From the NCBI GenBank assembly GCA_024663395.1, contig JANFAH010000105.1, positions 1 to 64,000 on the forward strand: a DNA stretch of 64,000 nt, in the 5' to 3' direction. Of the stretch, positions 11,076 through 23,485 are shown one piece after another. The translations under genes were made by a program, and so were the position numbers. The first letter of the stretch is position 1; each line of letters begins with the position of its first letter. This stretch comes from Pisolithus tinctorius (lineage: Eukaryota; Basidiomycota; Agaricomycetes; Boletales; Pisolithaceae). Under the pieces are notes generated by a model, which made no database searches, was not told the origin of the DNA, and saw only the letters and a program-made list of their open reading frames with translations.

Positions 11076-13568
11076 GGCCTGGGTTGGCTTCTTTGTTGGT
11101 TCATTCATCATTTCCTTACGTGTGTGATTGCCGGTTGTCTGTCTCGAAGTGAATTTATGCCTTCTCTTACGACTCTTCTCCCCGATGCTCATCGTCTCTT
11201 CTGTTTCTCGCTGTTTATCCTCGTTTTCTCTTCTCTTCGCTGTTTACCCTCTGCCTGCGAAAAGTGTACAATATCAAAAAGTACCCTGCAGTCATGTGTC
11301 GTTGCCAGGGTCGTACAGGATACACTTTTAGTAGTGGTACATATGCATGTCCTCGCTGTCATGTCACTCGGAGTTCTTGGGTCGTTCAACTTGGTCATAG
11401 TACATACATGCACGCCTTGTGTACACTAAGGGAGTCATGCCATACATGTAGCATTTGTGGTTTGTTCCTGGGAGTTGCCCAAAGCGTAGGCATCGTGCTC
11501 GATCGAACTCATGTATTTGGCGAAGACATGATGATGGAAGCAAAAGCGTAAAACTCTAACGGACGGGGACGGGGACGGGGGACGCGGTGCTGAGTTGACA
11601 GCGGGTCTACCGTGGTTGATTGCACTGCTTCCTCGTTCGTAGGTTTTTCCTTTCAAAGTGGCTTTCTTCTCTTTCCGATCAAGGCGAAAAAGCCCAACTC
11701 GTATGACAGGTTTATCCGTTCCCAGCATGCGACAGCCGCTGGATCACTGAGGCGGTTGTGTTCAAAAGAGTTAATGGCACGATGGTTGCCCCGATTTGTT
11801 CGAACATACTTATCGGGACCGTCGATTGAGTCGATTCAGAGTCCTGTCTTGTCCAGTTGCGATCGAACAAATTTATTATGTATTGATAAAAGCGGATGAG
11901 CGTTGCACTTTTTGGAACTCGCCTGCCATCGCGGACTCTCCGTAATAGAACACGTCGCCGAAGGGTCTCCCTGGCAACACATATATATGATCGTTGACAT
12001 GGACAGTTGAACCCGAGTACGGAGGCAAAGTTGAGGCGATGGCCATAGGGCGCAACTCGAGTTACTCGACTTTCAAGTTGCATCGCCTAGCCTATCATGA
12101 TTGCTGGGGTCTGGTATCAGTGGCTGACTCGGAACTTTAATCAAACGCACAACAGACCTCTGATTGAACGAGCGGACGTCATTCACGTGCACACATGCAT
12201 GGAGGTTTCTTCGGCCGCTGCCACCGCTTCCATGCACATGAATACTACTATCGGCCCCTTTTTCGAAGATAGTGAGCTCTTCCCATCAATCTCACTCCCC
12301 CAATCTTATCAGCCTCTGGTTCGGGAAGGTGGGAGTTTTCTGGGGGAAGCCTGGTCCCCCCCTATTTTTGTCAACTTCCTGCTCGGAGTATGACAGGTAG
12401 CATGACATCGAAGTGCGTGCAGAAGCACATTTTTCTATAACACGGTTTGATCGTTGTTAGTTCGAAACTTCGAATATGACACGTTGCAGGCTAGCAGCTG
12501 AGGATATATGTCCTGATGACCGCCGATCACATGCATCCATCGTCGTCTTTGCCACGGTTAGTCATGTATGTCTTCGGGCTTCACCGCACGAGAAACATGA
12601 TAAACTAACACAGTGGGGTGCGCGCGTACCCCCGTACAGGACTGCTACGAACTCGTGAAACACGAGAGCGATGCAAGTTGCAACCTACACTCGATATCGC
12701 GGCAATCTCAAAGCCAATCACATTTGTCTCACATTCAACAAGATTTCATTGTTACACCAGGTTCTGCCACCGCCGCATCAGTAAACTGATCCTTGACTCT
12801 AAAATATGACAGGGTCATCAAGACACACGGCACCATGGTTTACGATGCTAAGCTTCTCAATGGCGACCGATTAATGCCGACGTGTCAAAATATGGTATGA
12901 ATACCCCTGAACCATATGCCTCGTGTCCTTGCAACGTTTCCTTCTAGATCAGACTTGCAATAGCACTGGCGGCGGCCTCGCGTCGTCGCTTCCCATTGTT
13001 TTTGAGAGCTTACACGGTGTGTCAGATTCCTGAAGTCTCCAGGCTCGAGGATTGCAACATGGCGCGTGTCTGAGCCTAGACCTGCGTCAATAGACGCAAC
13101 ACCAAGTGCGATCGAACACGCAGAGCAACCTCACCACCGTGACCGATCAGTGATAGGACTAGAACGTGGGAGTTAGTAATTCATTAGATCAGACTAATGA
13201 TGCACGCTTATTCGTTGACATACTTCTAGTTAACCTCCTATGCCGACACTATGGAGGGGGACTTTTCCACAACTTACCACGGGATGACAGTGAATATGTA
13301 CGTGCATGTTCCCTCTGTCTCCTGTCGATGAAGTTTCCAGAACCCCGTTGCTCACGACATACAACAGACACATACAAACATATGCGGTATACCCGCCGGT
13401 CACTTGATCCATTTTCTTCACCATCATTGTTCTGCGTACATCCCAAACATTGCTGTATTCACCGCTTTGCGCCACACTTTCTGATTTACCGTTCCATCGG
13501 AAACAAAAGAAAAACGGACACAGTCGGCTTTCTATTGGTTGTCATACCATTTAACACGCAATACAACC
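11076..13568. other. Gene-poor interval with 3' UTR and a G-rich repeat
   Basis: After the MADS-box stop comes a pyrimidine-rich stretch, probably the 3' UTR. No open frame here has convincing protein character on either strand. The only feature is a short G-rich tandem repeat at 11561-11582. Confidence 0.4.
11561..11582 (+). repeat. Short G-rich tandem repeat (GGGGAC units)
   Basis: The hexamer GGGGAC recurs about three times, giving four closely spaced G-runs. It could fold as a G-quadruplex, but this is inference from sequence only. Confidence 0.5.
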
Positions 13569-14146
13569 ATGCCAGGGATGCCGCAACAGCAAAAACATTT
13601 CATTATCGCTTCCAAACAGGTCCAAATTTCTGACTTGTCGATCCATCTGCTGCCGCACGACCCTGACGTGTGCCGTAACGCTATTTATTTCTTTCCGGGT
13701 AAGTCTGAACAGCCTCAAGTGGCAGTCGAGAAACTCCCATACGAGGACACCAAAACCTATTACGCTGATCCTCGTGTAGCTGTGGTGGTAGACCATAATA
13801 TGTGCACCGGAGCGTTCCAGAATGGTCGACCCAGGCCCCCAAGTCCACCAGTTATTCGATTCAGAGGCACAGCTCGATCCGAACCGGTAAGAAGCGCGGT
13901 TGGTCTACTGGTTTTGAAAGGTGAGAGGAAGGAAGACCAAGCCTTCGAAGGGGGGGGGGGGGGGGTTGCACTTCAGCTTCTTCGAAGATGGGCTGTCCTG
14001 ACCGCGCGTGCGGTGTCTGGCTATCTATGCCGTGGACGTTGGAGTCCCGATCATACAGCCAAATTACCTTCTTGTGGAGCTTCGATTGGCGATATGATCC
14101 CGCTGTAACCAAAAGACGGGATACATACCCACCATGTGATTGTTAG
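13569..14146 (+). CDS. Candidate hypothetical protein, unrecognised
   Basis: A two-exon model (13569-13886, 13988-14146) gives 158 aa. Exon 1 starts MPGMPQQQKHFIIASKQVQI and contains CRNAIYFFPGKSEQPQVAVE; it ends at a good gtaaga donor. Exon 2 opens after a cgaag acceptor and ends with TFLWSFDWRYDPAVTKRRDT and a Cys-rich tail. The composition looks more like protein than chance, and splicing keeps the frame, but I recognise no family. The intron carries a 16-base run of G. It could be an orphan gene, an expressed non-coding transcript, or a coincidence. Confidence 0.3.
13950..13965 (+). repeat. Homopolymer run of 16 G
   Basis: An uninterrupted G-run inside the proposed intron of the candidate gene at 13569. 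Such long runs are rare in fungal genes and prone to length errors in sequencing. Confidence 0.9.
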
Positions 14147-16173
14147 GGGTTCGCAGGACCTCCGCGCTTCGCCTCAGCACATAACGCTGTCGAATCCAAC
14201 TCAGTCTTGGTCCCAAGTTGCCAAGTTGTGCATTCAGTCGGGAGGGTCATGCCGACGAATTGAATTCCTGACTTATCTCTGCTACCGAACTTACGGTTGT
14301 GCATTGCATACGTTGTATCAGTATGTGCATACTCAGATGACTTGCAAGTCTCACTCGAATTGGTATGTAGGCCACGAGGCTCGTGCACTACACCGCAATG
14401 TGGCGGGCCCCTTCCTCACCCGACACATTATTGGCGCTCCCGCGATGCTGTGAGGGGAGAATCGGGAAGTGGAGGCTTCGGTTGACGACAGTGTGTGAGA
14501 TGTAACTGGGGTTGAAAGTACGACACGCGGACCGGCCAGGTACTCGCCATTAAGATTATTAAGAACGCGGGTGCCACCCATTCAGAATCTGGGGATCGTC
14601 GCCATGTGGTAACCACCACGCCTGGATCGTGCCAGGGACTGCTTCTCTTCTATTGCATAGGAAAGCGGCCCGTTGCTCAAAGGTGTGTGTATGTATGGTA
14701 TTTGGGACGACGGAGAATCCTGCATGTGTATCCCCAGATGTGGCAATTCACCAATTTGGACACACACTTGTCGAGGTTTGAGTATGAGTCTCCACTGATC
14801 AACGGCTCCGAATCGTATCGCGTCTCCCACCCTGGGCATGCTTGTACTTGCATCGTGCATTCCGTCACGACCTCGACCACCCACCCTCGATGACTGTATT
14901 ATTAGTGGGGCCAGAACCATGACACACCCTCGTCACTCTCACTTCATGTACCAGGCTAGTAGTGAGCGCAGCAAGTATACCATCATAGAAATGAGATATG
15001 GAAGACAGATATCCGGAGAATCTTCTCCTGATCGAGTAGGGAACGGTACATCCATGTTCCGCGTTTCGCCCACCACTGACTTGGCGGTTTGGAACCATGC
15101 ACAGCAACGGATACGTATATGATTCATTGGGTAAATGGAGCAGCGGCGGCGGCACCTCCATCGGCGATATTAGGCAAATTCTAGATACGGTTCAACAAAT
15201 CCGTATAAGAAAGAAGCCGGCATAGGGCTGGACCAATAGGGTGTGGATACGTCGAGGGTTGGCATCGTTCCTTGGGCGAATTCCTTTGAATGTATCATGA
15301 GTCATCAATGGTATGGTACGGTCTTGTGGACTCGAAAATGAGTCCATAGAATGGATACACAGCAGCAGTATGAACACATATTATGACATAGAGTTTAGTT
15401 CGGAGAGTTGCACAGTCCTGATTTGGATAGGTCGAAAAAAAAAGTTGTAGTTTGCCGCCGATATCATCAACAAGCCGGCAAAGGCCAGATACGGTGATCG
15501 GCAATCCTAAAACAACCGAATGCCCGGTGTGGAGAGGTGCAGTGGGTGCAGGGGGGATCGTTTCAGAGTTTAGTTTACAAGGTTTAGATCCACCCGTAGG
15601 TTGCTTTGCGAACAAGGTGGACGATCGAATTGAAAGGTCTGGAACGTTCTGTGTGTGTGGACTGAGACGAACTCAACCTAAGCCGAGGAGAGTGATAAGT
15701 GGAGTACTAGATCGGCACGAGTGCGCCGCCGCAGGATAGGACTTCCATTGCACCACAAGAATGATGCGACCGAACGTGAGCGTAAACACGTGCCTATATT
15801 GCCCCTGGATCGATCTTTGTTCTGTGTTCTGTGGCACTCGAAGGTGGCTTCCACGCGATGAACGCGCGTACGGAGCGACTCCATCGAGTCGATGGATGAG
15901 GTATTACACCAGCACACCCAGCACTTTTCAAGTAGGCACGCCATTTGTCGTGAAACACGCGTCTATCGTGCGGAACACTGTCGGGGTTGGTCGACCATCC
16001 AAGTCGATCTTCTAGGATGCGCCCAAACGCCATGTGTTCTTCCATGTCCCTGATAAAAAAAAAGAAGCCCAGCGTCAGTTCTCTTATCTCAATTTCCTTA
16101 TCTGAAATTTCCGTCTTGTGCGACCTCCCCCACCTCCCCCTAACTTGAACCATAACAGCAGAGCAAAAACCAC
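14147..16173. other. Interval without a supported gene
   Basis: Short open frames exist on both strands but none shows recognisable protein sequence or consistent splicing. The right part must contain the 3' UTR of the minus-strand methyltransferase gene. Confidence 0.4.
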
Positions 16174-19100
16174 TTACAATTCGAATTTAGCGAGGAGTTC
16201 GTCAAACTCCGCCCTGGATAATTCACTGATGATGGCGTAGACCCCCCCGGGTTCCCGTTCGCCCTCCTCCGTCTTAGTTTGGTATTCGACTACCCAATCC
16301 CACATTGCCTCTGCGCATCCCAGGATTTCCTTTACGCGTATCGCAAGATGCAAGTTCAGAGTACGCAAGTCAACCTCCATCATTAATCCGTTCGACGTCA
16401 TCGCCGTCGCTGGTTGTCGTGCTCCGCTAGCCAACGATATCGACGCCTTCCCAGGAGAGATGGCAAATTGTGCATCATCAACACCAGCGTAGGGAGATTT
16501 GCCCTGCATCAAGTCAGCAGCCGATAAAATCACATTGCTGGCTCTCGGATTGCACTTGAGCTCTTCAGGCGGCGGTGGAAACCGTAAGACAATTGGTTCG
16601 TGGGTGCGGACATCTGCAGCAGACGACGCAGTGTCAATATCAACTGAAATAGCTGTCGCACTCGTATTTGCCAACTGACCTTTAAACCACAGTCCCAATG
16701 CATTCCCCAGCAAGCTCAGCGGCGTCAAATTCACAAACCGATCTGCGTGCATCTCGTTGTAGATTGTCTCCAACACAGTATGGTCCCTCGGGTTCTCAGG
16801 AATTGTTCCCTCTCCGGGATTTGCGCCATTACTTCCTGTTCCCGCTCTTCCAAGGCCAGCACTTGTCTTGTCGTTATCCTTGCTAAGCAGATCCGCTGGG
16901 TTTTTACCTGCAGCAGCCATCCTCACGCCCGGATATGGCATCATCAAGTAGTTAGGCGCTGTCGTTTCCATGAGCGTTGCCTTGGCCGCAGCATCCACAT
17001 TTCGCTTTGGAGGGGGTAAAAGTGGAGGTGGTGATGGCACCGAGGAGGTCGACGTGGAGTCATAGCAGGATGACGAATACAGCGTAGGTGTGTTCCCCGC
17101 AACAGCAGTAGTCGCAATGGAAGTCGAAGAGGCGCACGAGGGCCCTGATAGTGGGCCCATCATTGGAGGATATTTCTTCGACCTAGGCCGCTTCCCTGAT
17201 AGTGAAAGGCAGGATGCTGCTGCCTTTACTGCCATAGCCATTCTCAGATTGACCTGACTTTCGGATCGACTCGCACTTTGAGGTGGCGCTGAATTGGCCG
17301 TGGTTGGCCGCTTTCTGTTGCCAGGTGTTTGTGGTGCCCAAGGATTCTGTGGTTTCGGTCGCTGGGAGGAGATCGTCAAAGAGCGCGAACGCTTGATAGA
17401 GGGCAGTGCCGGAAGCTCTCCATCCTGACCATTGGTTGTGCCAGGAAATGGGGTTTGTTCACTAGCTCTGCCGCGGCCCTCGCTCAAAACCGATGCCTCG
17501 ACTCCCTCAGGAGAGGCCAATAGTGGAGAAAATATATGTCCAAACGACAACGAGAGATCCTGTGGCTCGGTCTTGGTCACGGAACTTGGCCCGCATAAGT
17601 CCCGTACCCTCTCCACGTCCCTCTTCTGTGCATGTCTGTCGTTCCGAGGAAGTATCTCCTCACATCCGATCGTTGAACTTGAGCTCCTGGTTTCACTCGA
17701 GTCGTCTGCATCGAGAGGTCGCCCTGGGAAGGTAAGGTCTTCTTCAATAATCTCGAGCGCTGCCCCGGGTTTCATCACCCGCGCGAGTTCCTGGTTACGG
17801 TCAGGAAGTTAGTGGTGAGGAAACGTAACGGAAACGTACTTCAAGCAAATTATCCCACTGTTCACCAGGCGTTCGATCAGTCACACGTTCTAGTATAGGT
17901 ACCAGGACATAAACGTACCATATCTTCAGGCACGCCCCGTGCGATACGTTTGATATGACTGTCAACCGTGGCAAGTCCGTTATTCGTAAGGAGTCCAGTT
18001 CACAGGACAAGGGCAGAACTTACACGAAATCAAACTCCTCACTGGAAAAAGGTAAACGTTCGAGGCTACCAAAAGAGCGGTTAGGGATAATGCCTCTATA
18101 GAGGCGGGAGCGTACAAGTTTGCGTAAACCCAAGATATTCGTTCTGAGAGGCTGCCGGGTAAGCGCGAAAGATCGGGTTGAATGGGTACGATATCGAGCC
18201 CGACGAATGTGCTCTCCTTCAAGTCAACGGCATTAGTTCTCCGATTCCATGGAAGAGAAAGATAGCGCACCTTCCAAGCTGCTGCACATTCGAGGACCCA
18301 TGTACCAGACCCACACCCAACGTCGAGCACGCGTTGCGGATATTCACCGTCCTTGAACTTGTGGAAGGTGACGCTCTTACAAGCTTGTCGAAGCCATAGG
18401 TTGTCCCAGGCATCCCTGTACAATCAGTTCAGCATATGTGACAGAGCATGGCACGCAATGGGATGAGCATCAAGCACCAGTGACCAGCACTAGGGTAATA
18501 GGAGACACTTACAAATCCAAGACCGAGCGTTCATAATTGCGCGGGTAAGGCACGACCTCCTGTCGGAAGTGATGATGCCGACGTCGGGAGGAGTCAAGGC
18601 CACCGTGGGGATTGAGCACAGATGAACTACACAGAGAATAGCTCGCGTCGGGAGCAGCGCGAAGCGGTTTAGTCGACGCAACTGTATATTCCAATACGGA
18701 TTGAAAGAAAAGCCCGAATCGGCGTCAGCCAAAGTCACGCATACCGGATAAAGAATAGCGTACCACCGATTGTCTGATGACGTGGGTCCTCATCTTCCGC
18801 ATCGGATAAGGGCGCTGAGCGTGGAGATTGTGTACTACGTACGGCCGACTTTGCTCGCTTGCCGTGCATCGAAGACGGGCGCGGACGAGTCGCCACTGAT
18901 GGTGGCTGATGGATCTCCACGGCGGCGGCGACTGGTAGGCCAAACAGAGGATATCCAAGGGGGCCACGAAGTCGAAAAGGCACACTGTGTGGGTCACAGG
19001 ACATAGCTGTGAGAGGGGAAGCGTCTGAGAGCGAATCTTGGGAATGGCGTGAAGCCGGCAATAGACTCGAACTCGGTGTCGCAGACGGGCACTGCAGAGA

Positions 19101-20253
19101 GCGGGGTGGAGATGAAAAGGGAGAGGTAGGTGGGGTTGATAATGAGGGGATTTGGACACAGGATGGGGACGTCAACAGGTTGTTGGACAATGAGGTATGT
19201 TGAACTGGGAAAGGAACGGGTGGAGGAGGATGCGATGGTCCTGAAATCAACGGGAGAGCAAACTTGGACCTGTGTTTGTGAAGCGAGGATTGACCAGAAG
19301 AGGCAGCATCAGATTGATTGGACTGTCGAGGCTGTTCTCGTTTGGATGGAGACCCTTGATGGGCAGCGAACGGATGGAGAAGAGGGACTGCGAGCATGCT
19401 GGTATCGCTGAAGGACTGTTTGGGAGGTGACGCAGGGGAGGAAGAGAAAGAGTCCCGAGACGGAAATATAGGCAAGATAGGCAGGAGAGGCATGGTGGGC
19501 GGCTGAACGGCAACCTGAATCCGTGCTGTGTCGCTGACGCTATGCGCTGCACCGAAGCTTGGTCGAGGACGATCGTTATTATGAGCCGGTGGGTATGGAA
19601 GAGGCCGAGCAGGCGGAGGGTGTGCTGGTGGAGCGACACGCGTTGCAACAAATCCTCGGTTACTACCTACTCGCCAACGTCGGAAGACCTGCCATGGCCA
19701 TCAGTCGTCGTCGTACGGGTAAAAAAAGATAATTAAGAAAAAGAAGAGAAAGAAAAAAAACAACAGCATGGTATAATGGCAACGGCCACGGGCAAGAACA
19801 CCCAAAAATTTGTTAACATTTGATTGAAATCACTCATCAACCACGGCATCACACGATGAAGTAACAGAATACATGTGCAATGGTGTATGGGCGCCAGAGC
19901 CAATATGTACTCACCACGATAGGTTGCTCACTAGGACTACCTTCGACGGGGCTGAGTCCCTTACTCAGACTGGTACCGATAGCAGATGGGGGTGCTGTTT
20001 TCGGGCGTTTATCGTTGCTTCGAGTAACGTGTCTTGGGAGACGAGGAGGGGTAGGAGTAGGAGGCCGAGCCAGTGGTGAACAAATGACAGCTTCCGAGCT
20101 TGCATTGCATGTCGTTGCTGACGTCGAAGTAGTCGAGTAGGACAACGAGGACTCGTCTGATCTCGAGGACGACGATGGCAGGCTATTACTATGAGAGGGC
20201 TGGTGGACTCTTCTCTTGGGTGGGGTACCAGGCACGGCCCCGATACTAGACAT
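16174..20253 (-). CDS. Class I SAM-dependent methyltransferase with long disordered arms
   Basis: Nine minus-strand exons: 20253-19915, 19688-18764, 18681-18513, 18415-18271, 18216-18116, 18065-18024, 17958-17919, 17857-17840 and 17790-16174. They sum to 3,396 nt, 1131 aa. The methyltransferase fold begins with QEVVPYPRNYERSVLDLDAW; motif I is VLDVGCGSGTWVLECA, and STFVGLDIVP holds the acidic SAM-ribose residue. LERLPFSSEEFDFVHIKRIA, then RGVPEDMWDNLLEELARVMK and PGAALEIIEEDL complete the core. Exon 8 is only 18 nt. About 430 N-terminal residues are Ser/Pro-rich and disordered; the C-terminal 500 residues are partly ordered (HTVLETIYNEMHADRFVNLT) and end EFDELLAKFEL. This layout resembles fungal LaeA/UMTA-type enzymes, but the substrate is unknown. 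An upstream ATG at 20280 is an alternative start. Confidence 0.8.
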
Positions 20254-21935
20254 GTTCGCGCGTGTCAGACCGAACAACATCTCGGCTAGCTGTAGACTCT
20301 GCCACGACGACGACGTTGACGACAGGGAAGGGATAAGCTGGGAGGGGGGATCACGCTGCCTATCTATGTATCTATGTATCTATGTATCTATGGACGACGT
20401 TGGCAACCGACCATCCGAAACCCCGCTACGTATTAGCTTGAACCTTGCGGGAGGCCGGAGACACACCAGGCCAATCACGGTCAATCAGCACACGAAACAC
20501 AACGTTAATGGTCTGATCTATCATCGTGGCTGTGGACGGGTGAACGTTACAAACTAGATGTCATCCAGCAGTACATACGTTCATACGTAGCTGATAACCG
20601 CTCTGAGAACAGTAAGATCTTTCATCATATTAGCAGCGACATCATGAGTCATCGCCGCGGTGCCTCTCCTTGGGGTCAGGGTCCCCATAGGTGATAGGTC
20701 CACCGAACGTGTCTTGTCCTAGTAAACCCCTGTGCATGTAGCTCTTAATAGTCATCTTTTCACCTAAGGACCTTCGGCATACGCGGAGCGCCCTCTGAGG
20801 ATGCGCTTTGGCCCCCACATATCCATGCCAATCAGGAACACTGGTTTTACCTTCCATCACGAGCAACGGGACCTGCTTTCAGTTACCGGCAGCAATCCCA
20901 CGCCCGACGGAATTAAATGTCGTTCTCGAAAGTAGTTCCTGTCGTGCGTTTCACTGCCTGTGGCAAATTACCCCAGAATTACCCCTCATATATTACCCCC
21001 GCAACTCGTCATCAAGTAAGCAGGGAGCGACCTGCAATGGAGAGACACCATACTGTTACGAGCTTAGCCCCCGAAATGCCAGCTAAGACACATACGTATG
21101 CATCCTTACGCATCCCTCCACCATTGAACGTGTGCAAGACGCAAAAAAGCTGTTTCGAAATGGAAATTGCCGGCCAAGGGGAATACTATAATAAGGGCGA
21201 CAGCGTGTGCCCGTTCTCAGATGAGTTCTCGTGATTTGTACTTACATGTCCCTGCTTCATGGAATCTGCCAGATCCCAATATTCTCAATGACGCAAGTGT
21301 ACAGCACAAGACAGCGCACCATTAGACGCTCCTGCCTTGCCATCAATTGGCACTGGTTTCGATTTTTTCCGAATCATTTCATCATCCATCCCGGAGGTTT
21401 TTAATCACCCACATAGCTCAGGCGACCCCCAGATCTTCAACATTGACGTCACCATATGATCCAGTCTGGTCTGGTACTCGTCGACCACGCTTGCCAGCAA
21501 AAAGAACTGGCAGCTACTATGATGCCACTGAGCGCTGGTGCGCTTCTCGATAAGGAGTCGGCAAGTACATACCCCAACTAGGTGTAATTTTTGACAGCGT
21601 CTCCTTGCTTTCTTTGTACCTGTGAGAGAGAGAGCTGATCCACCTTATCTCCCGGCGTAGCTGTGGAGTTCTTCTTGGCAGAAGCTACCCGGCAGTGGAC
21701 ACTACTACTGGAACACATTGTCAGAACATGCATTGTCACCCGAAAGCGGTGCGTGGGGGCTATGACGAAGAAATTGTTTTTAGGTTTTGCATATCCCTTA
21801 AAATGGTACTGTCATTGTTCATACAGCAAATCGACTCCCTTGCTGTGGGTGCAAATAGACATCACCTACAGCATCTATTGTGAAGATAATAACCCGCAGG
21901 CTGCAGGTGAGTTCCATAACCTTTTCATTCCCAAC
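20254..21935. other. Intergenic region between divergent genes
   Basis: About 1.7 kb between the methyltransferase start (minus) and the membrane-protein start (plus). It holds an 8-nt microsatellite (20361-20392) in the presumed 5' leader of the methyltransferase gene. No convincing gene is seen; the open frame running into 21936 from upstream does not look like protein before its ATG. Confidence 0.4.
20361..20392 (+). repeat. Microsatellite, four copies of TATCTATG
   Basis: Four perfect head-to-tail copies of an 8-nt unit, about 110 bp upstream of the methyltransferase start codon at 20253. Copy number may vary between strains. Confidence 0.9.
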
Positions 21936-23249
21936 ATGCAGATCCCGTTATCCTCTACAATCGCGAGCTCTCGCTCAGCTGTCTCTCCTATCCCGCTCGA
22001 GGGGTCCTCTTTTAGCCTGGGCATCTGGGCACTGGCCGGTTTGTTCGGTGGCGAACATGCCCTCTCGGCCACGGGGACGATTCCGCTTTACAAACAGAGG
22101 AGATGGCTGGGTTGGTATAATTCCCCCGGTTCATATGTGGTCGCTATGCGATACGGTTCACTCGCCAAATCTAGCCTCTTCAGCGGCCTTTTCCCTGGTA
22201 GACGTACAGAGCCCACTACACTGCTCGAAATAGATGGACGCAAGGGCCCCAAATTCAGAGCTGCACACTCAGGGACAGTCATGGAGGAGACAAGCCACCC
22301 TGGCGCTCTGTTCGTGGAGAGATGCAGCGAAATGCAAGGAGTTGCAATTGACGGGAGAGTAACCCGCCGTGTTGGCGTCACTATTGCTCAGCTTGAGCAC
22401 ACCCCAGCGCTTGAGGTCTCTTCTAAAGTGGACCCTTCCTGCTTGTCTGTCTTTGCTAGCATCCCGATCCTTGTCAGCGCCTCTACATGTGTTATGTGCG
22501 CAATGGTCCATGATTGGTACTCCTTCTCCACGATCCTCCTTGGTATGCTCGTCAATGGCATATCTTGCGCCGTTCTCGGGTCCGGGTCGTTCTTCTTCAC
22601 GCATCCTGGGCCAGCCCAAGGGTCTCCTCCGGGAGATGGCGTTCTGTTCGCTGAGAAAGAGATCGTCGTGTTGAAAGGGGAAGAGGGGGCTGTCAACGCT
22701 ATCACTCGAGGCAACTTCGGATTGCGGTTCGCAACCGAGCCCTATTTCCATGACATTGGATGGTGTTCAGTCCTTCTCTTGTTGCAATTCATTGCACAAC
22801 TCGTCCTGGTTCCCCAAAGCACGCTCTTTGGACAGATCATGTTCGTCATATCGCTCGTCGTATCTTGGGCATACAACGTATGGCTTTCGTCCTTCGACAA
22901 AGAGAAGATCCAAAGAGACCTCCTGATAAATGAAGTCCTCCAACAGCCCAAACTTCACAAGTACATTCTTGGCACACGCACCAGTATGGCGGTGTTCGTC
23001 CTTCTCGCCTGCGGTTCGCAGAAGGTGGAGCAGTTGATGGACGATCTTCTCCCCAACAACACCAAAGTGTGGATGCAGTGGAAAGCTTCCGTTATCAACC
23101 GACTCAGGGAGGGAGGGAACCTGGTGTTCCAACCTTCCGATTGGGCTGATCCGTCCCTGTCCGGTGAAGAGCGTGCCTTGTTGGAGACGCTGTATAAAGA
23201 TGCACAGTCGGCGTACAAGGGCTTCATGGCCTCTCACCACTCCTCTTAG
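21936..23249 (+). CDS. Multi-pass membrane protein of unknown function
   Basis: A single exon of 437 aa from the ATG giving MQIPLSSTIASS. The frame stays open upstream to 21663, but that part reads like leader sequence, so 21936 is preferred. The N-terminal half is soluble with LEIDGRKGPKFRAA and FVERCSEMQGVAIDGRVTRR. Four or five hydrophobic segments follow: SVFASIPILVSASTCVMCAM, SFSTILLGMLVNGISCAVLG, SVLLLLQFIAQLVLVP and FGQIMFVISLVVSWAYNVWL. The C-terminal 100 residues are soluble and helical (VWMQWKASVINRLREGG). It resembles uncharacterised basidiomycete membrane proteins. I do not recognise a domain and give no function. Confidence 0.75.
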   Translation: MQIPLSSTIASSRSAVSPIPLEGSSFSLGIWALAGLFGGEHALSATGTIPLYKQRRWLGWYNSPGSYVVAMRYGSLAKSSLFSGLFPGRRTEPTTLLEIDGRKGPKFRAAHSGTVMEETSHPGALFVERCSEMQGVAIDGRVTRRVGVTIAQLEHTPALEVSSKVDPSCLSVFASIPILVSASTCVMCAMVHDWYSFSTILLGMLVNGISCAVLGSGSFFFTHPGPAQGSPPGDGVLFAEKEIVVLKGEEGAVNAITRGNFGLRFATEPYFHDIGWCSVLLLLQFIAQLVLVPQSTLFGQIMFVISLVVSWAYNVWLSSFDKEKIQRDLLINEVLQQPKLHKYILGTRTSMAVFVLLACGSQKVEQLMDDLLPNNTKVWMQWKASVINRLREGGNLVFQPSDWADPSLSGEERALLETLYKDAQSAYKGFMASHHSS

Positions 23250-23485
23250 GAAGATCGTCTAACATCTTCGTATCTTCTGTTTTATGATCTCGATTTCCTG
23301 GAAACTTACTGCGACACCCTGCGATATACCCCGATCCGTTCTCGTATCATTTTATGTGTTTTAGTGGTACTGGTCGACTTCTCGAACATTCGTGTACTGT
23401 GAATCTGTGTTCTGTATAAGAATGGCAACTTGATCGATCTAATAAATTTATATTGATACCCTTCCCTTCTCCATCGTCGACCACC

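Noticed and set aside
18725..19159. 144-aa minus-strand frame overlapping the methyltransferase exon 2
   Set aside because: Wrong frame of a Ser/Pro-rich exon; the correct frame joins neighbouring exons in phase.
20361..20392. Short regular repeats as a possible CRISPR
   Set aside because: Units are contiguous 8-mers with no spacers, in a eukaryotic genome; a simple microsatellite.
21663..21935. Open extension upstream of the membrane protein start
   Set aside because: In frame, but reads unlike the rest and would need a non-ATG or poor start; 21936 is the first sensible ATG.
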